64,000 nucleotides of DNA from Paracoccaceae bacterium (GCA_024742405.1 JANSYP010000001.1:248001-312000); one strand, 5' to 3'. Counted from the stretch's first letter, positions 34,023 to 43,973 are shown. A program made the numbers and translations. Notes: generated by a model not told the origin, from the sequence alone.

Positions 34023-34529
34023 TCATTCGCTGAACAGCCCGACCTTCAGGTTTTCAGTGGCATAGATCTGTTCGCCATCGGCCAGCATCCGGCCATTGGC
34101 AATTCCCATCTTCAATCGCCGGTCGATGACGCGGCTGAACTCGACCACATAGGTGACCAGTTTCGTCGCCGGGGTCACCATGCCGGTGAATTTTACCTCG
34201 CCCACGCCGAGCGCACGACCGCGTCCCAGCATGCCGCGCCAGCCCAGATTGAAACCCGTCAGCTGCCACAGGGCATCCAGTCCAAGGCAGCCGGGCATCA
34301 CCGGGTCGCCCGGAAAATGGCAGTCGAAGAACCACAGTTCCGGCGTGATATCGAATTCGGCGACGACATGGCCCTTGCCGTTTGGGCCGCCGTCCGAGGA
34401 GATCTCGGTGACGCGGTCGACCATGAGCATCGGCGGCTCGGGGAGCTGCGGATTGCCGGGGCCGAATAGCTCGCCCCGGGCGCATTTCAGCAGCTCATCC
34501 CGGTCAAATTGCGTGGGAAATCCGGCCAT
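34023..34529 (-). CDS. fabA: 3-hydroxydecanoyl-ACP dehydratase/isomerase
   Basis: 168 aa, a standard FabA length. The catalytic His lies in [28 protein letters not shown] and the Asp in the GxxD part of the same stretch. It dehydrates 3-hydroxydecanoyl-ACP and isomerises it to the cis-3 form, committing carbon to unsaturated fatty acids. First gene of fabA-fabB-fabI, and divergent from irr across a 138-base region. Confidence 0.95.
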   Translation of the reverse strand: MAGFPTQFDRDELLKCARGELFGPGNPQLPEPPMLMVDRVTEISSDGGPNGKGHVVAEFDITPELWFFDCHFPGDPVMPGCLGLDALWQLTGFNLGWRGMLGRGRALGVGEVKFTGMVTPATKLVTYVVEFSRVIDRRLKMGIANGRMLADGEQIYATENLKVGLFSE

Positions 34530-34628
34530 TCAGCCCGCCCTCGTCGATTAGTATCGTGCAGCCGTGACCCTGTAACACTCCCCTTTCGCCGGTGGCAAGG
34601 GCAGGTCCGGAGCATGCGGCGAAACGGG

Positions 34629-34660
34629 AATTGCGCCTGCGACGCAATTCGCCCTATATA
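34629..34660 (+). promoter_or_regulatory. irr promoter with overlapping operator
   Basis: A TTGCGC (34631-34636), 18-base spacer and TATATA (34655-34660) form a plausible sigma-70 promoter whose -10 ends only seven bases before the irr ATG (34668). A transcript from it would be leaderless or nearly so. A perfect inverted repeat AATTGCG-N7-CGCAATT (34629-34649) covers the -35 region and looks like a repressor site. Confidence 0.5.
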
Positions 34661-34667
34661 CATAAGC

Positions 34668-35105
34668 ATGGCACAGGCAGACAGCTATACCCAAACCGAG
34701 CGCACCAAGCGGGCCACGCACTGGCTTGCCGAGGGCGGATTGCGTCCGACCCGGCAGCGCGTTGTCTTGGCGTCCCTTCTCGTCGGCGACGGCAAGAACC
34801 GGCATGTCACGGCAGAAAGCCTTTATGCGCTGGCGATGGGGCGGGGCGAAAAGGTGGCGCTTGCTACGGTCTATAACACGCTGCGCGCCTTTTGTGGGGC
34901 CGGGCTGATGCGCGAGATCACGGTCGACGGGACCAAGTCCTATTTCGACACACGCACCGACGACCACCCGCATTTCTTTTGGGAGGACGCCATGCGGCTG
35001 ACCGATGCGCCCGCCGAAGAGCTGGAAATCTCCCGCCTGCCCGAAATCCCCGAGGGGGCCGAGGTCGCCTCTGTCGACGTTGTGATCCGCCTGCGTAAAG
35101 TGTGA
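34668..35105 (+). CDS. irr: Irr-type Fur family regulator
   Basis: 145 aa. The Fur winged-helix region is clear: ATHWLAEGGLRPTRQRVVLASLL and KVALATVYNTLRAFCGAGLMREI. The C-terminal metal/heme region has TDDHPHFFWED, not the HHH of rhizobial Irr, and there is no N-terminal heme-regulatory Cys-Pro motif. The adjacency to fabA-fabB-fabI is typical for Irr in this order. It represses iron-consuming or heme genes under low iron. No ribosome site is seen, which fits the leaderless promoter. Confidence 0.88.
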   Translation: MAQADSYTQTERTKRATHWLAEGGLRPTRQRVVLASLLVGDGKNRHVTAESLYALAMGRGEKVALATVYNTLRAFCGAGLMREITVDGTKSYFDTRTDDHPHFFWEDAMRLTDAPAEELEISRLPEIPEGAEVASVDVVIRLRKV

Positions 35106-35167
35106 ACGCGCGCGCTCAAGCCCCGTCGCGGTCGGTCTGACCCAACTCTCTGAGATGCAGCTCTGAC

Positions 35168-35719
35168 ATGACCCTGGCGGGCTTTCTGCTCTATTTCGGC
35201 ACGAATATCGACAATGCGCTGGTGCTCATTGCGTGCTTGGCCGGCCATGACCATGGACGTCGCCGGGCGGTGATAGCGCTGTTTTGTGCGGGGCTCCTGG
35301 TCCTGCTCGTCTCGCTGGTGCTGTCGGAGGCGCTGGACGATTTCGGCGCCTGGCCGCTCAACCTCTTGGGCCTCGCACCTCTCACTCTGGGCCTGTGGGG
35401 TCTCTGGTCGGGGTGGGACGGGGCGCATGCCGCAAAGCACACCGGCACGCTGGCCATGATCGGGCTGACGCTGTCCAACAGTACCGACAGCCTTGCGACG
35501 ATGGTCAGTCTTCTGGCCGAACGGCCCGATTACGTCCGCCTCCCGGTGGCGGCGGGATACATCGCTGGGATGCTGGCAATGATGGCCGTGGTCGGGCTCC
35601 TGCTCAATCGGCTGGCCGGCGCTGAACGGTTGAAACGCTGGGCCGGCCGCATCGGGCCACTGGTGATGATCGGCTTCGGGCTCTTTATTCTGGCTGACAC
35701 CGCCGGGGATCGGCTCTAG
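35168..35719 (+). CDS. CadD-like cation transporter
   Basis: 183 aa with about five to six transmembrane helices. Two inverted-repeat signatures, [13 protein letters not shown] near residue 12 and [15 protein letters not shown] near residue 104, match the cadmium-resistance (CadD) family of the LysE superfamily, where the N-x-x-D motifs line the transport path. Cadmium is the family prototype; the real substrate is unknown. It lies 62 bases after irr on the same strand, so a metal link is attractive but unproven. Confidence 0.75.
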   Translation: MTLAGFLLYFGTNIDNALVLIACLAGHDHGRRRAVIALFCAGLLVLLVSLVLSEALDDFGAWPLNLLGLAPLTLGLWGLWSGWDGAHAAKHTGTLAMIGLTLSNSTDSLATMVSLLAERPDYVRLPVAAGYIAGMLAMMAVVGLLLNRLAGAERLKRWAGRIGPLVMIGFGLFILADTAGDRL

Positions 35720-35856
35720 CGGCATCTCCCACCTTGAACCGGGTCTCGCGCACCACCGCGCGGTCACCCGTCTTCGGCGCTGCGCGCGATCCATTGCACG
35801 CTGATCCGCGATCGGGTACGCGAGCAGGGTTCCCGACCTCTTATCGCAGGCTTTCC

Positions 35857-37191
35857 ATGGCGGACGGCAAGAAGCTCTTCATCAAGACCTATGGCTGTCA
35901 GATGAATGTCTATGACAGCGAACGCATGGCCGAGGCGCTGGCGCCCGAAGGCTATAGCCAGACCCAAGACGCGTCCGAGGCGGACCTGATCTTGCTCAAC
36001 ACCTGCCATATCCGCGAAAAAGCAGCCGAAAAGGTCTATTCGGAGTTGGGCCGCCTGAAGCCGCTCAAGGCTGCCAATCCAGACCTGAAGATCGGCGTTG
36101 CCGGCTGCGTTGCGCAGGCCGAGGGCGAAGAGATCACCGCCCGCCAGCCGATGGTCGATCTGGTCGTAGGGCCCCAATCTTATCACCGCCTGCCCGAAAT
36201 GCTGGCCCGGACGCAGTCGGGCCGAAGGGCTATCGACACCGAGTTTCCCGAAGAGGACAAGTTCGCCCGGCTTGGCGCCCGGTCCACGCGCGGCATGCCC
36301 ACGGCCTTTCTGACGGTGCAGGAAGGCTGCGACAAGTTCTGTGCCTTTTGTGTCGTGCCCTACACCCGCGGTGCCGAGGTCAGCCGGCCGGTGGCCCAGG
36401 TGATGGCGGAGGCGCGGGAGCTTACCGCGCGCGGGGTGCGTGAAATCACGCTGCTGGGCCAGAACGTCAACGCTTATCACGGTGCGGACGAGAGCGCGAC
36501 ATGGGGGCTGGGCCGTCTGCTGCGCGCCCTAGCCAGGATCGAGGGGCTGGAGCGGATCCGCTACACCACCTCACATCCCAACGACATGGATGACGATCTG
36601 ATCGCCGCCCATGCCGATTGCGCCGAGGTGATGCCCTATCTGCACCTGCCCGTGCAGTCCGGCTCCGACCGCATTCTCAAGGCGATGAACCGCAAGCATA
36701 CCGCCGCCCAATATCTCGACCTGATCGCCCGCATTCGCAGCGCGCGGCCCGACATCCTGCTCTCGGGCGACTTCATCGTCGGTTTCCCGGGCGAAACGGA
36801 GCGTGACTTTGCCGACACGCTCGCGCTTGTCGAGGCGGTGGGCTACGGGCAGGCCTATTCGTTCAAGTATTCGCCGCGTCCCGGCACACCGGCGGCGGAA
36901 AAGCCCGAGATCGCCGCAGACGTCGCGAGCGACAGGCTGCAGCGTCTGCAGGCGCTGCTCGCCGACCAGCAGGCGGCCGCGCAAAGGGCGATGGTCGGCC
37001 GTGAAACGGCCGTGCTCTTCGAAAAGCCGGGCCGGGAACCGGGCCAGCTTGTCGGCAAGTCGGAATATCTTCAGGCGGTCCACGCCTTGGCGCCAGCCGA
37101 TATGATCGGACAGATCGCGCGCGTACGGATTACCGCAGCGGCGCCCCATTCTCTGGCTGGTGAGCTTGTTGCGGTATCAGAACCTGTCTGA
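35857..37191 (+). CDS. miaB: tRNA-2-methylthio-N6-dimethylallyladenosine synthase
   Basis: 444 aa. The UPF0004 domain holds three Cys (YGCQMN, NTCHIR, GCVAQ) for one 4Fe-4S cluster; the radical-SAM domain has CDKFCAFC (CxxxCxxC) for the second; a TRAM domain ends the protein. It adds methylthio to A37 of tRNAs. The ATG at 35857 is chosen as the family start. It begins a run of RNA and envelope genes (miaB, phoH, ybeY, corC, lnt). Confidence 0.96.
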   Translation: MADGKKLFIKTYGCQMNVYDSERMAEALAPEGYSQTQDASEADLILLNTCHIREKAAEKVYSELGRLKPLKAANPDLKIGVAGCVAQAEGEEITARQPMVDLVVGPQSYHRLPEMLARTQSGRRAIDTEFPEEDKFARLGARSTRGMPTAFLTVQEGCDKFCAFCVVPYTRGAEVSRPVAQVMAEARELTARGVREITLLGQNVNAYHGADESATWGLGRLLRALARIEGLERIRYTTSHPNDMDDDLIAAHADCAEVMPYLHLPVQSGSDRILKAMNRKHTAAQYLDLIARIRSARPDILLSGDFIVGFPGETERDFADTLALVEAVGYGQAYSFKYSPRPGTPAAEKPEIAADVASDRLQRLQALLADQQAAAQRAMVGRETAVLFEKPGREPGQLVGKSEYLQAVHALAPADMIGQIARVRITAAAPHSLAGELVAVSEPV

Positions 37192-37415
37192 GCGCCGGCC
37201 GGTGGTCTTGACGCGGTCCGGCGGAGACGGTCGCGCGGGCGCTGGCCCCGTTTCGGTGTCACGCGTCCCGGCAAAGCCGTATGGCGCGGACGCAGGACAG
37301 CCCGCATTATCGCCCGGGCCGTACAATCTGCGTGAATCGCATGACAATCTCCACGCTGCGCTTGCACGCCGCGCGCGAAATTGGCACGGTTTTTGATGAA
37401 CCTAGGGGAACGTGC

Positions 37416-38444
37416 TTGCCAGTCACACCATTGACGACCACCGCTCCGGCCGGCGACAGCGGCAGTGAGCAGCTAGAATTTCCGGATAATCGGCTCCTCA
37501 GCAGCCTTTGCGGTGAAGTTGGGCGTAACCTCGCCCAGATCGAAGCCGCGTCCGATGTTCAGATCGTACAACGCGGGAATCGGCTCGACCTGTTTGGTGG
37601 GCTCGAGGATCGGCGCCGCGCCGCAGAGGTGCTGATCGATCTTTATGAGCGGCTGGAGGCCGGGCGCGAGATCGAACCGGGCGATATCGACGCCGCCCTG
37701 CGCATGGGGCCGCGCCCCGTGCCGCCGGAGATGCGCGCCGGGATGACAAGCGGCGATCAGCTCGAGATGTTCAAGCCCGGCGCGGTGGAGATCAAAACCC
37801 GCAAGAAGCTGGTCGAGCCGCGCACAGCGGCGCAAAAGGCCTATGTCGACGCGCTTTTCCGCCACGAGCTGGCCTTCGGCATCGGTCCGGCGGGCACCGG
37901 CAAGACCTACCTGGCCGTAGCCGTGGCGGTGTCGAAATTCATCGGCGGCGAGGTCGACCGGATCATCCTGTCGCGCCCGGCGGTGGAGGCGGGCGAGCGG
38001 CTCGGCTTCCTTCCCGGGGACATGAAGGACAAGGTCGATCCCTATATGCAGCCGCTCTACGATGCGCTGAACGACTTCCTGCCCGGAAAGCAGGTGACCA
38101 AGCTGATCGAGGAAAAACGGATCGAAATTGCGCCCTTGGCCTTCATGCGCGGGCGGACGCTGTCGAACGCCTTCGTCGTGCTCGACGAGGCGCAGAACGC
38201 CACCACGATGCAGATGAAGATGTTCCTGACGCGGCTCGGCGAAGGCTCGCGCATGGTCATCACTGGCGACCGCAGTCAGGTCGACCTGCCGCGCGGGGTC
38301 CAGAGCGGGCTGCGCGATGCCGAACGGCTGCTCGGGAACATCGACAAGGTCAGTTTCAGCTACTTCACCGCAAAGGATGTCGTGCGCCATCCGCTGGTTG
38401 CCGCGATCATCGAGGCCTATGACGCTGACGCCCCCGCTGGTTGA
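37416..38444 (+). CDS. phoH: PhoH-like ATPase
   Basis: 342 aa. The Walker A region is FGIGPAGTGKTYLAVAVAV and the Walker B is NAFVVLDEAQNAT; the N-terminal KH-like part has EFPDNRLLSSLCGEVGRNLAQIE. The role is thought to be in RNA metabolism, with YbeY as usual partner. The TTG at 37416 is preferred since AGGGGA is six bases upstream; the frame is open to ATGs at 37341 and 37281. Its end overlaps ybeY by 26 bases. Confidence 0.92.
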   Translation: MPVTPLTTTAPAGDSGSEQLEFPDNRLLSSLCGEVGRNLAQIEAASDVQIVQRGNRLDLFGGLEDRRRAAEVLIDLYERLEAGREIEPGDIDAALRMGPRPVPPEMRAGMTSGDQLEMFKPGAVEIKTRKKLVEPRTAAQKAYVDALFRHELAFGIGPAGTGKTYLAVAVAVSKFIGGEVDRIILSRPAVEAGERLGFLPGDMKDKVDPYMQPLYDALNDFLPGKQVTKLIEEKRIEIAPLAFMRGRTLSNAFVVLDEAQNATTMQMKMFLTRLGEGSRMVITGDRSQVDLPRGVQSGLRDAERLLGNIDKVSFSYFTAKDVVRHPLVAAIIEAYDADAPAG

Positions 38445-38994
38445 CTGCATGATCGAGGATCCCCGTTGGGACGCCACCGGCCTGGAGCACTGGGCCGAGG
38501 ACAGTGCCCGTGCGGCGCTCGGCGCCGTCCTGGGGGACACGGGCGCTGCGACGGAGGGGTTCGAGATCAGCTTGCTGGCCTGCGACGACACACGGATCGC
38601 GGAGCTCAACAATGCCTTCCGCGGCAAACCCATGCCGACCAACGTACTCTCCTGGCCGGCAGAGACCCGTGCCCCCGCACATCCAGGCGCTGCCCCGGTA
38701 CCTCCTGATCCAGGCGGGCCCGGGCAACCGGTGGAGCTTGGCGATATCGCCCTGGCCTTTGACACCTGCGTACGCGAGGCCGACGCGGCCGCGCGGAGCC
38801 TGGAGGCCCACGGCCGTCACCTCATCGTGCACGGCGTGCTACATCTTTTGGGATACGATCACGAAACCGATCCAGATGCCCTCTTGATGGAGCGGCTCGA
38901 GGTCGGGATACTTGCCCGGATGGGCGTCGCCGACCCCTATGCGGCTGAGACAATCCTCGCAGAAAGCGACAAGGCGGAAAAAAACGATGGCTGA
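38419..38994 (+). CDS. ybeY: Endoribonuclease YbeY
   Basis: 191 aa. HGVLHLLGYDH provides the three His of the zinc site (H-x3-H-x5-H), and ISLLACDDTRIAELNNAFRGKPMPTNVLSWP is the conserved N-terminal stretch. It processes rRNA ends and takes part in 70S quality control. It starts inside phoH and ends inside corC, so three genes are translationally coupled. An extra Pro-rich loop (APAHPGAAPVPPDPGGPG) lengthens it compared with E. coli (155 aa). Confidence 0.94.
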   Translation: MTLTPPLVDCMIEDPRWDATGLEHWAEDSARAALGAVLGDTGAATEGFEISLLACDDTRIAELNNAFRGKPMPTNVLSWPAETRAPAHPGAAPVPPDPGGPGQPVELGDIALAFDTCVREADAAARSLEAHGRHLIVHGVLHLLGYDHETDPDALLMERLEVGILARMGVADPYAAETILAESDKAEKNDG

Positions 38995-39865
38995 GGCCAC
39001 CCCCCCGAGCGATGGACGCCCCCCGATCTCCGAGGGCGCGGGGTCCAGATGGTCGTTCGGACTACGCAACCTATTCGGCGTCTTCCCGGGCAAGTCAAAC
39101 ACGGACGGCAGCGGTGCGGTTGCTGTCTCCGAACCCGCACAGACGGCGCCGGGCATCTCGAACCTGCGCCGCCTGCGGGTCGAAGACGTCGCCGTGCCCA
39201 AGAGTGAAATCGTCGCGCTCGAAGTGTCGACGCCCGAGGACGAGGTGTTCTCGACCTTCCGCGAGAGCGGCTTTTCGCGTCTGCCGGTCTATGAGGGCAC
39301 GCTCGACATGCCGCTGGGCATGATCCACCTCAAGGACGTCGCCCTGCGCCATGTCTTCAACGGAAATGGCGACAGCTTCGATCTGCGCCCAATGGTACGC
39401 CCGCTTCTCTATGCGCCCCCGTCGATGCCGATCGGTGTGCTGTTGCAGAAGATGCAGAACCAACGGATGCATATGGCGCTCGTGATCGACGAATATGGCG
39501 GCACCGACGGGCTGGTGACGATCGAGGATCTGATCGAGCAGGTCGTCGGCGAGATCGAGGACGAGCACGACACCGACGAGGACGCGCTCTGGTCCGAAGA
39601 GGCGCCCGGTTGCTATCTGGCACTCGCGCGGACGCCCCTTGCTGAATTCGAGGCGATGAGCGGTGTGGATCTTTCGGGCGTCGATGTCGACGAGGAAATG
39701 GACACTCTGGGCGGGCTGATCTTTCTGCTGATCGGCCGCGTGCCGGCGCGCGGTGAGGTGATCCCCCACCCCTCCGGCGTGGAATTCGAGGTCATCGACG
39801 CCGATCCGCGACGGATCAAGCGACTGCGTATCCGCCTGCCCAAGACGGACGGCGATGGGCGGTGA
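38987..39865 (+). CDS. corC: CorC/HlyC-type CBS-domain protein
   Basis: 292 aa. Two CBS domains ([21 protein letters not shown] and [49 protein letters not shown]) are followed by the CorC_HlyC domain. There is no DUF21 membrane part, so this is the short cytosolic form. It is implicated in magnesium/cobalt efflux or membrane homeostasis. It overlaps ybeY at its start and lnt at its end (11 bases). Confidence 0.92.
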   Translation: MAEATPPSDGRPPISEGAGSRWSFGLRNLFGVFPGKSNTDGSGAVAVSEPAQTAPGISNLRRLRVEDVAVPKSEIVALEVSTPEDEVFSTFRESGFSRLPVYEGTLDMPLGMIHLKDVALRHVFNGNGDSFDLRPMVRPLLYAPPSMPIGVLLQKMQNQRMHMALVIDEYGGTDGLVTIEDLIEQVVGEIEDEHDTDEDALWSEEAPGCYLALARTPLAEFEAMSGVDLSGVDVDEEMDTLGGLIFLLIGRVPARGEVIPHPSGVEFEVIDADPRRIKRLRIRLPKTDGDGR

Positions 39866-41372
39866 CGCGGCCAGCCGCCCGCGCCCGTCGATCCGCCGTG
39901 CTGTAGCCGTCCTGGCCGGGGCCGTCGCGGCGCTCGGTCTGGCTCCGTTTTCTCTGCCGCTGCTGACCGTTGCCGCCCTGGCAGTCTTGATCTGGCACCT
40001 TGCGCGGCAGGCGGCCGGCCCGAGCGGTGCGGCACGGGCCGGCTTTTTCTTTGGTCTGGGCTATTTCCTCGTTGCGCTGCACTGGATCGTGCAGCCTTTT
40101 TTCGTCGATGCCGCGCGCCATGGCTGGATGGCGCCCTTCGCCTTGGCCGGGCTCGCGGGCGGAATGGCGCTTTTCTGGGCGGCAGGCCTGTGGGTCGCGA
40201 CGAGGCTTGCCGGGCGCGCCGGGCCGGTTTCGGCGGTGCTCGGGCTGGGGCTGGCTGAAATGGTCCGGTCGGGGTTCTTGGGCGGCTTTCCCTGGGCGCT
40301 CATCGGCAGTGTCTGGGTCGACAGTCCCGCCCGGGCCGCCGCCGCCTGGGTTGGCGTTCATGGGCTGACGCTGTTGACTCTGGGGCTCGCCGCAGGCCTC
40401 GCTGCGGCGGTCGGAACGCGCAGCCGGGCAGGGGGCGCGCTCGCGGCGTTTTGTGCCGCGACGCTTGCCGGGGCCGCGCTGATCGCACCCACGCCGGTCC
40501 CGCCGGAGCCCGACGCGCTCCGCGTGCGGGTCGTTCAGGCCAACGCCGCACAGCATCTGAAGTGGCGCACCGACATGATCCCTGTCTTCTGGGAGCGGCG
40601 GCTACAGCTTACCTCCGCGCCGGCGGACCGGCCCCCCGATGTCGTCGTCTGGCCAGAGGTCGCACTGCCCTATCTGGCAGGCACCAACCCCGACGCCGAC
40701 CGCGAAATCGCCTTGGCTGCCGGGGGCGCGACGGTGCTGGCGGGCGCCCAGCGGCGTGGAGAGGGCGCGCTTTTCAACTCTCTGGTTGCAATCGATCCGG
40801 ACGGGGCCACGACCGCCACCTATGACAAGCACCACCTTGTGCCCTTCGGCGAATACTTCCCCGGCGGCGCACTTGCCGCGCGTCTGGGATTTGCGGGGCT
40901 GGCCACCGATGCTCTGGGCGCCTTCACGCCTGGATCCGGGCCGCAGGTGTTGGATCTGACTGGGCTCGGGCTCGGAAGGGTCGCTCCGCTGATCTGCTAC
41001 GAGGCGATCTTTCCGCGCTATGGCCGTGCCGCTTTGCCCCGCGCCGATTGGATCGTGCAGGTGACAAACGACGCCTGGTTCGGCAGCTTTGCCGGGCCTC
41101 AGCAGCATCTCGACCTCGCCCGGTTGCGCGCCGTGGAGCAGGGGCTGCCCCTGGTGCGGGCGGCCAATACCGGGATTTCCGCGGTGATCGGCCCGGACGG
41201 GCGCGTGCTGGGAGAGATCGCGCTCGACAATGCCGGCTTTCTCGATGTGGATCTTCCGAGGTCGTTGCCGCCCACGGGATACGCCCGCCTCGGGACGGCA
41301 CCGGTCTGGGCGGTGCTTGCGGTTCTGGCTGGGCTTTTGCTGTTGCGCCGCAGACAGATGCGGTCTGCTTGA
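39855..41372 (+). CDS. lnt: Apolipoprotein N-acyltransferase
   Basis: 505 aa. Six or so membrane helices in the first 200 residues are followed by a nitrilase-like periplasmic domain. The triad is visible: Glu in VVWPEVALPYL, Lys in TYDKHHLVPFGEY and Cys in LICYEAIFP. A final helix (WAVLAVLAGLLLLRRR) ends the protein. It N-acylates the lipid-modified Cys of lipoproteins, the last maturation step. The start overlaps corC. Confidence 0.95.
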   Translation: MGGDAASRPRPSIRRAVAVLAGAVAALGLAPFSLPLLTVAALAVLIWHLARQAAGPSGAARAGFFFGLGYFLVALHWIVQPFFVDAARHGWMAPFALAGLAGGMALFWAAGLWVATRLAGRAGPVSAVLGLGLAEMVRSGFLGGFPWALIGSVWVDSPARAAAAWVGVHGLTLLTLGLAAGLAAAVGTRSRAGGALAAFCAATLAGAALIAPTPVPPEPDALRVRVVQANAAQHLKWRTDMIPVFWERRLQLTSAPADRPPDVVVWPEVALPYLAGTNPDADREIALAAGGATVLAGAQRRGEGALFNSLVAIDPDGATTATYDKHHLVPFGEYFPGGALAARLGFAGLATDALGAFTPGSGPQVLDLTGLGLGRVAPLICYEAIFPRYGRAALPRADWIVQVTNDAWFGSFAGPQQHLDLARLRAVEQGLPLVRAANTGISAVIGPDGRVLGEIALDNAGFLDVDLPRSLPPTGYARLGTAPVWAVLAVLAGLLLLRRRQMRSA

Positions 41373-41406
41373 GTTTCGCGCAGCAATCGCCTATGGCGCG
41401 CTACCG

Positions 41407-41453
41407 CTGTCACAACGGCTTCCTGGCGTGACAGTTCACATCCAACGGAGCGT
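41407..41453 (+). ncRNA. SAM/SAH riboswitch upstream of metK
   Basis: A 7-bp stem CTGTCAC (41407-41413) / GTGACAG (41428-41434) encloses AACGGCTTCCTGGC. A short linker then leads to GGAGCG (41447-41452), the metK Shine-Dalgarno, seven bases before the ATG. Loop plus downstream GGAGC reproduce, almost base for base, the core of the SAM/SAH class described upstream of metK in Rhodobacterales. In that class the loop pairs with the Shine-Dalgarno as a pseudoknot when ligand is bound, blocking translation. The linker (AGTTCACATCCAAC) is the variable part. Confidence 0.88.
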
Positions 41454-41459
41454 TTTCCA

Positions 41460-42641
41460 ATGACCCGCCAGAATTACACCTTCACGTCGGAGTCCGTCTC
41501 CGAAGGCCATCCAGACAAGGTTTGCGACCGGATTTCAGATGCCGTCCTGGACGCGTTCCTGGCGGAAGAACCCGAGGCGCGCGTCGCCTGCGAGACCTTT
41601 GCCACCACTGACCGCGTCGTCGTCGGCGGCGAGGTCGGGCTCAGCGATCCCGAAAAGCTCGGCCAGTTTCTCGACAAAGTCCCCCTGATCGCGCGCGAAT
41701 GCATCAAGGATATCGGTTACGAACAGGACGGGTTTCACTGGTCCAGCTGCCATGTCGACAATTTCCTGCACCGCCAGTCGGCCCACATCGCCCAGGGCGT
41801 CGATGCGGCTGAGGGCAAGGACGAGGGCGCGGGCGACCAGGGCATCATGTTCGGCTACGCCGTGGACGAGACGCCCGAGCTGATGCCCGCGCCGATTCAC
41901 TATTCCCACGCGGTGCTGCGGCGGCTGGCCGAGGCGCGCAAGTCCGGCGCCGAGCCGACCCTGCGCCCCGACGCCAAAAGCCAGATTTCGCTGCGCTACG
42001 TGGACGGCAAGCCGGTCGAGGCGACCTGCATCGTGCTCTCGACCCAGCATGCCGACGAAAGCCAGGGCTCCGACGATATCCGCGCAGTTGTGGAGCCGTA
42101 TATTCGCGAAGTTATGCCCGAGGGCTGGATCACGCCGGCGACCGAGTGGCACGTGAACCCCACGGGCACCTTTGTGATCGGCGGGCCCGACGGCGACGCC
42201 GGGCTGACGGGACGCAAGATCATCGTCGACACCTATGGCGGCGCGGCTCCCCATGGCGGCGGCGCGTTTTCCGGCAAAGACCCCACCAAAGTCGACCGCT
42301 CGGCCGCTTATGCCGCGCGCTATCTGGCCAAGAACGTTGTCGCCGCGGGACTCGCCACCCGTTGCACGATCCAGCTCAGCTATGCCATCGGCGTCGCCCA
42401 TCCCCTGTCGATCTACGCCGACACCCACGGGACAGGCGAGGTCGATGAGGCCGCGATCGAGGCCGCGCTGGACCGCGTGATGGACCTCACCCCGCGCGGG
42501 ATCCGTCTGCATCTGGGTCTGAACCGCCCGATCTATTCGCGCACCGCGGCCTATGGTCATTTCGGGCGCGCGCCCGAGGCCGACGGCGGCTTCAGCTGGG
42601 AACGCACTGACCTGATCGACGCGCTCAAGGCGGCGGTCTAG
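41460..42641 (+). CDS. metK: S-adenosylmethionine synthetase
   Basis: 393 aa. Signatures are [22 protein letters not shown] at the N-terminus, the ATP-site [12 protein letters not shown] near residue 121, and [19 protein letters not shown] near residue 262. It makes SAM from methionine and ATP. Translation is probably controlled by the riboswitch overlapping its Shine-Dalgarno, which closes a feedback loop on SAM. Confidence 0.97.
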   Translation: MTRQNYTFTSESVSEGHPDKVCDRISDAVLDAFLAEEPEARVACETFATTDRVVVGGEVGLSDPEKLGQFLDKVPLIARECIKDIGYEQDGFHWSSCHVDNFLHRQSAHIAQGVDAAEGKDEGAGDQGIMFGYAVDETPELMPAPIHYSHAVLRRLAEARKSGAEPTLRPDAKSQISLRYVDGKPVEATCIVLSTQHADESQGSDDIRAVVEPYIREVMPEGWITPATEWHVNPTGTFVIGGPDGDAGLTGRKIIVDTYGGAAPHGGGAFSGKDPTKVDRSAAYAARYLAKNVVAAGLATRCTIQLSYAIGVAHPLSIYADTHGTGEVDEAAIEAALDRVMDLTPRGIRLHLGLNRPIYSRTAAYGHFGRAPEADGGFSWERTDLIDALKAAV

Positions 42642-42740
42642 AAGGTATCCTCAGCACGTCCGTTTGAGGCGCGACCATCGCTTTGGGAGCACCACAGGCC
42701 GCACGGCTCTGGGGCTCGATCCGGTGGCACGAGCGCGCCC

Positions 42741-42761
42741 GCAGCCCGCAAAGCGGGCTGC
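42741..42761. terminator. Stem-loop between metK and trmB
   Basis: GCAGCCCGC/GCGGGCTGC is a perfect 9-bp stem with an AAA loop, 100 bases past the metK stop in a 221-base intergenic region. No T-run follows. It could end metK transcription, or be part of a dispersed extragenic palindromic element. Confidence 0.45.
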
Positions 42762-42862
42762 GCGGCCCAACCCGATGACGGCGCCGCGTCAGCGGCAACG
42801 GAAGACGGGCGGGAGCGCCCCCTACTTGACCCCGGCGTCCTGCCGCGCCATCCCGCGACCCG

Positions 42863-43582
42863 ATGACCAAGACCTCCCCCTCCGGCGCTCCGTGGCGCAA
42901 TTTCTACGGCCGTCGCCGTGGCAAAGGGTTGCGCGACAGCCAGAAGGGCTATCTGGCCAGCGATCTCGCCGAACTCGCGCTCCGGAATGTGAGCTGGGCG
43001 GAAAACCCCGATCGCGCTCCGCTCGATCTGACCGCAGACTTTTCCGACCGGCCGGTGTGGCTGGAGATCGGCTTTGGCGGTGGTGAGCACATGGTCCATC
43101 AGGCGTTGGCCAACCCGCAGGTCGCGATGATCGGCTGCGAACCCTACATCAACGGCGTGGCGATGCTGCTGGGCAAGATCCGCAAGTCCGGTGCCAGGAA
43201 CATCGCCATCCATCCCGGCGACGCGCGGGATCTCTTCGATGTGCTGCCTGTAGGCGCGATCGAAAAGGCGTTCCTGCTCTATCCCGATCCCTGGCCGAAG
43301 AAACGCCACCACCGCCGCCGTTTCGTCACACCCGAGCATCTTACCCCGCTCGCCCGGACCTTGGCGCCGGGGGCCGAGCTGCGCATCGCCACCGACACAC
43401 CCGACTATGTCCGCCAGGCCCTGGAACAGGTTCCGCGCCATGGTTTCGACTGGCTGGCCGAGCGCCCAAGGGACTGGCGGCAGCCATGGGACGACTGGCT
43501 CTCCACCCGCTACGAGCAAAAGGCCCTACGCGAGGGGCGCACCCCGCACTACCTGACCTTCCGCCGGGACAGCACCACCTAA
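42863..43582 (+). CDS. trmB: tRNA (guanine-N7-)-methyltransferase
   Basis: 239 aa. The SAM-binding motif I is WLEIGFGGGEHMVHQAL near residue 70. FLLYPDPWPKKRHHRRRFV, the TrmB catalytic/tRNA-binding stretch, is near residue 138. It methylates G46 in the tRNA variable loop. The N-terminal tail (TKTSPSGAPWRNFYGRRRGKGLR) is basic. No strong Shine-Dalgarno is seen before the ATG at 42863. It uses the SAM made by the upstream metK product. Confidence 0.94.
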   Translation: MTKTSPSGAPWRNFYGRRRGKGLRDSQKGYLASDLAELALRNVSWAENPDRAPLDLTADFSDRPVWLEIGFGGGEHMVHQALANPQVAMIGCEPYINGVAMLLGKIRKSGARNIAIHPGDARDLFDVLPVGAIEKAFLLYPDPWPKKRHHRRRFVTPEHLTPLARTLAPGAELRIATDTPDYVRQALEQVPRHGFDWLAERPRDWRQPWDDWLSTRYEQKALREGRTPHYLTFRRDSTT

Positions 43583-43604
43583 CGGCTGGCGCATCCGGGC
43601 ACGA

Positions 43605-43898
43605 TTGGCGAAACTCGCGCCAGGCTTGGATAAATGGCTGAGTCGCAACCACAGGCTGTCCATCGTGCTCTACCTCATCGCCCTCCTGATCCCGCCGCTG
43701 GGCGTTTTCCTCATCGGACGGCCCATAACCGCGATCATCATGGCGTTGGTCTGGATCATCTCGCTACCCTTTACCTTTGGCTCATCGCATATTCTGTTCG
43801 TGATCATCGCCTGGCTCATCATCTTCCAGACCCGCGAAGACCGGCGTGCCAATCGCCTGATCCGGGAGTCTCAGCGCAACCGCGACGAGCTCGACTAG
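43605..43898 (+). CDS. Small membrane protein, Pmp3-like pattern
   Basis: 97 aa from a TTG at 43605; the true start may be a little downstream. Two hydrophobic helices (YLIALLIPPLGVFLIG and LFVIIAWLIIF with TAIIMALVWIISLPF between) are followed by a charged tail (TREDRRANRLIRESQRNRDELD). The IPPLGVFL core resembles Pmp3/YqaE small membrane proteins linked to membrane potential and stress, but similarity is short. No clear ribosome site. It lies 22 bases after trmB. Confidence 0.55.
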   Translation: MAKLAPGLDKWLSRNHRLSIVLYLIALLIPPLGVFLIGRPITAIIMALVWIISLPFTFGSSHILFVIIAWLIIFQTREDRRANRLIRESQRNRDELD

Positions 43899-43973
43899 CG
43901 CTGCGCCCATTACACGCCATGGACGCTCCCGCAGGCTTGCTCTAGACGGGCCCCGCACAACAGGAGAGCCCAG

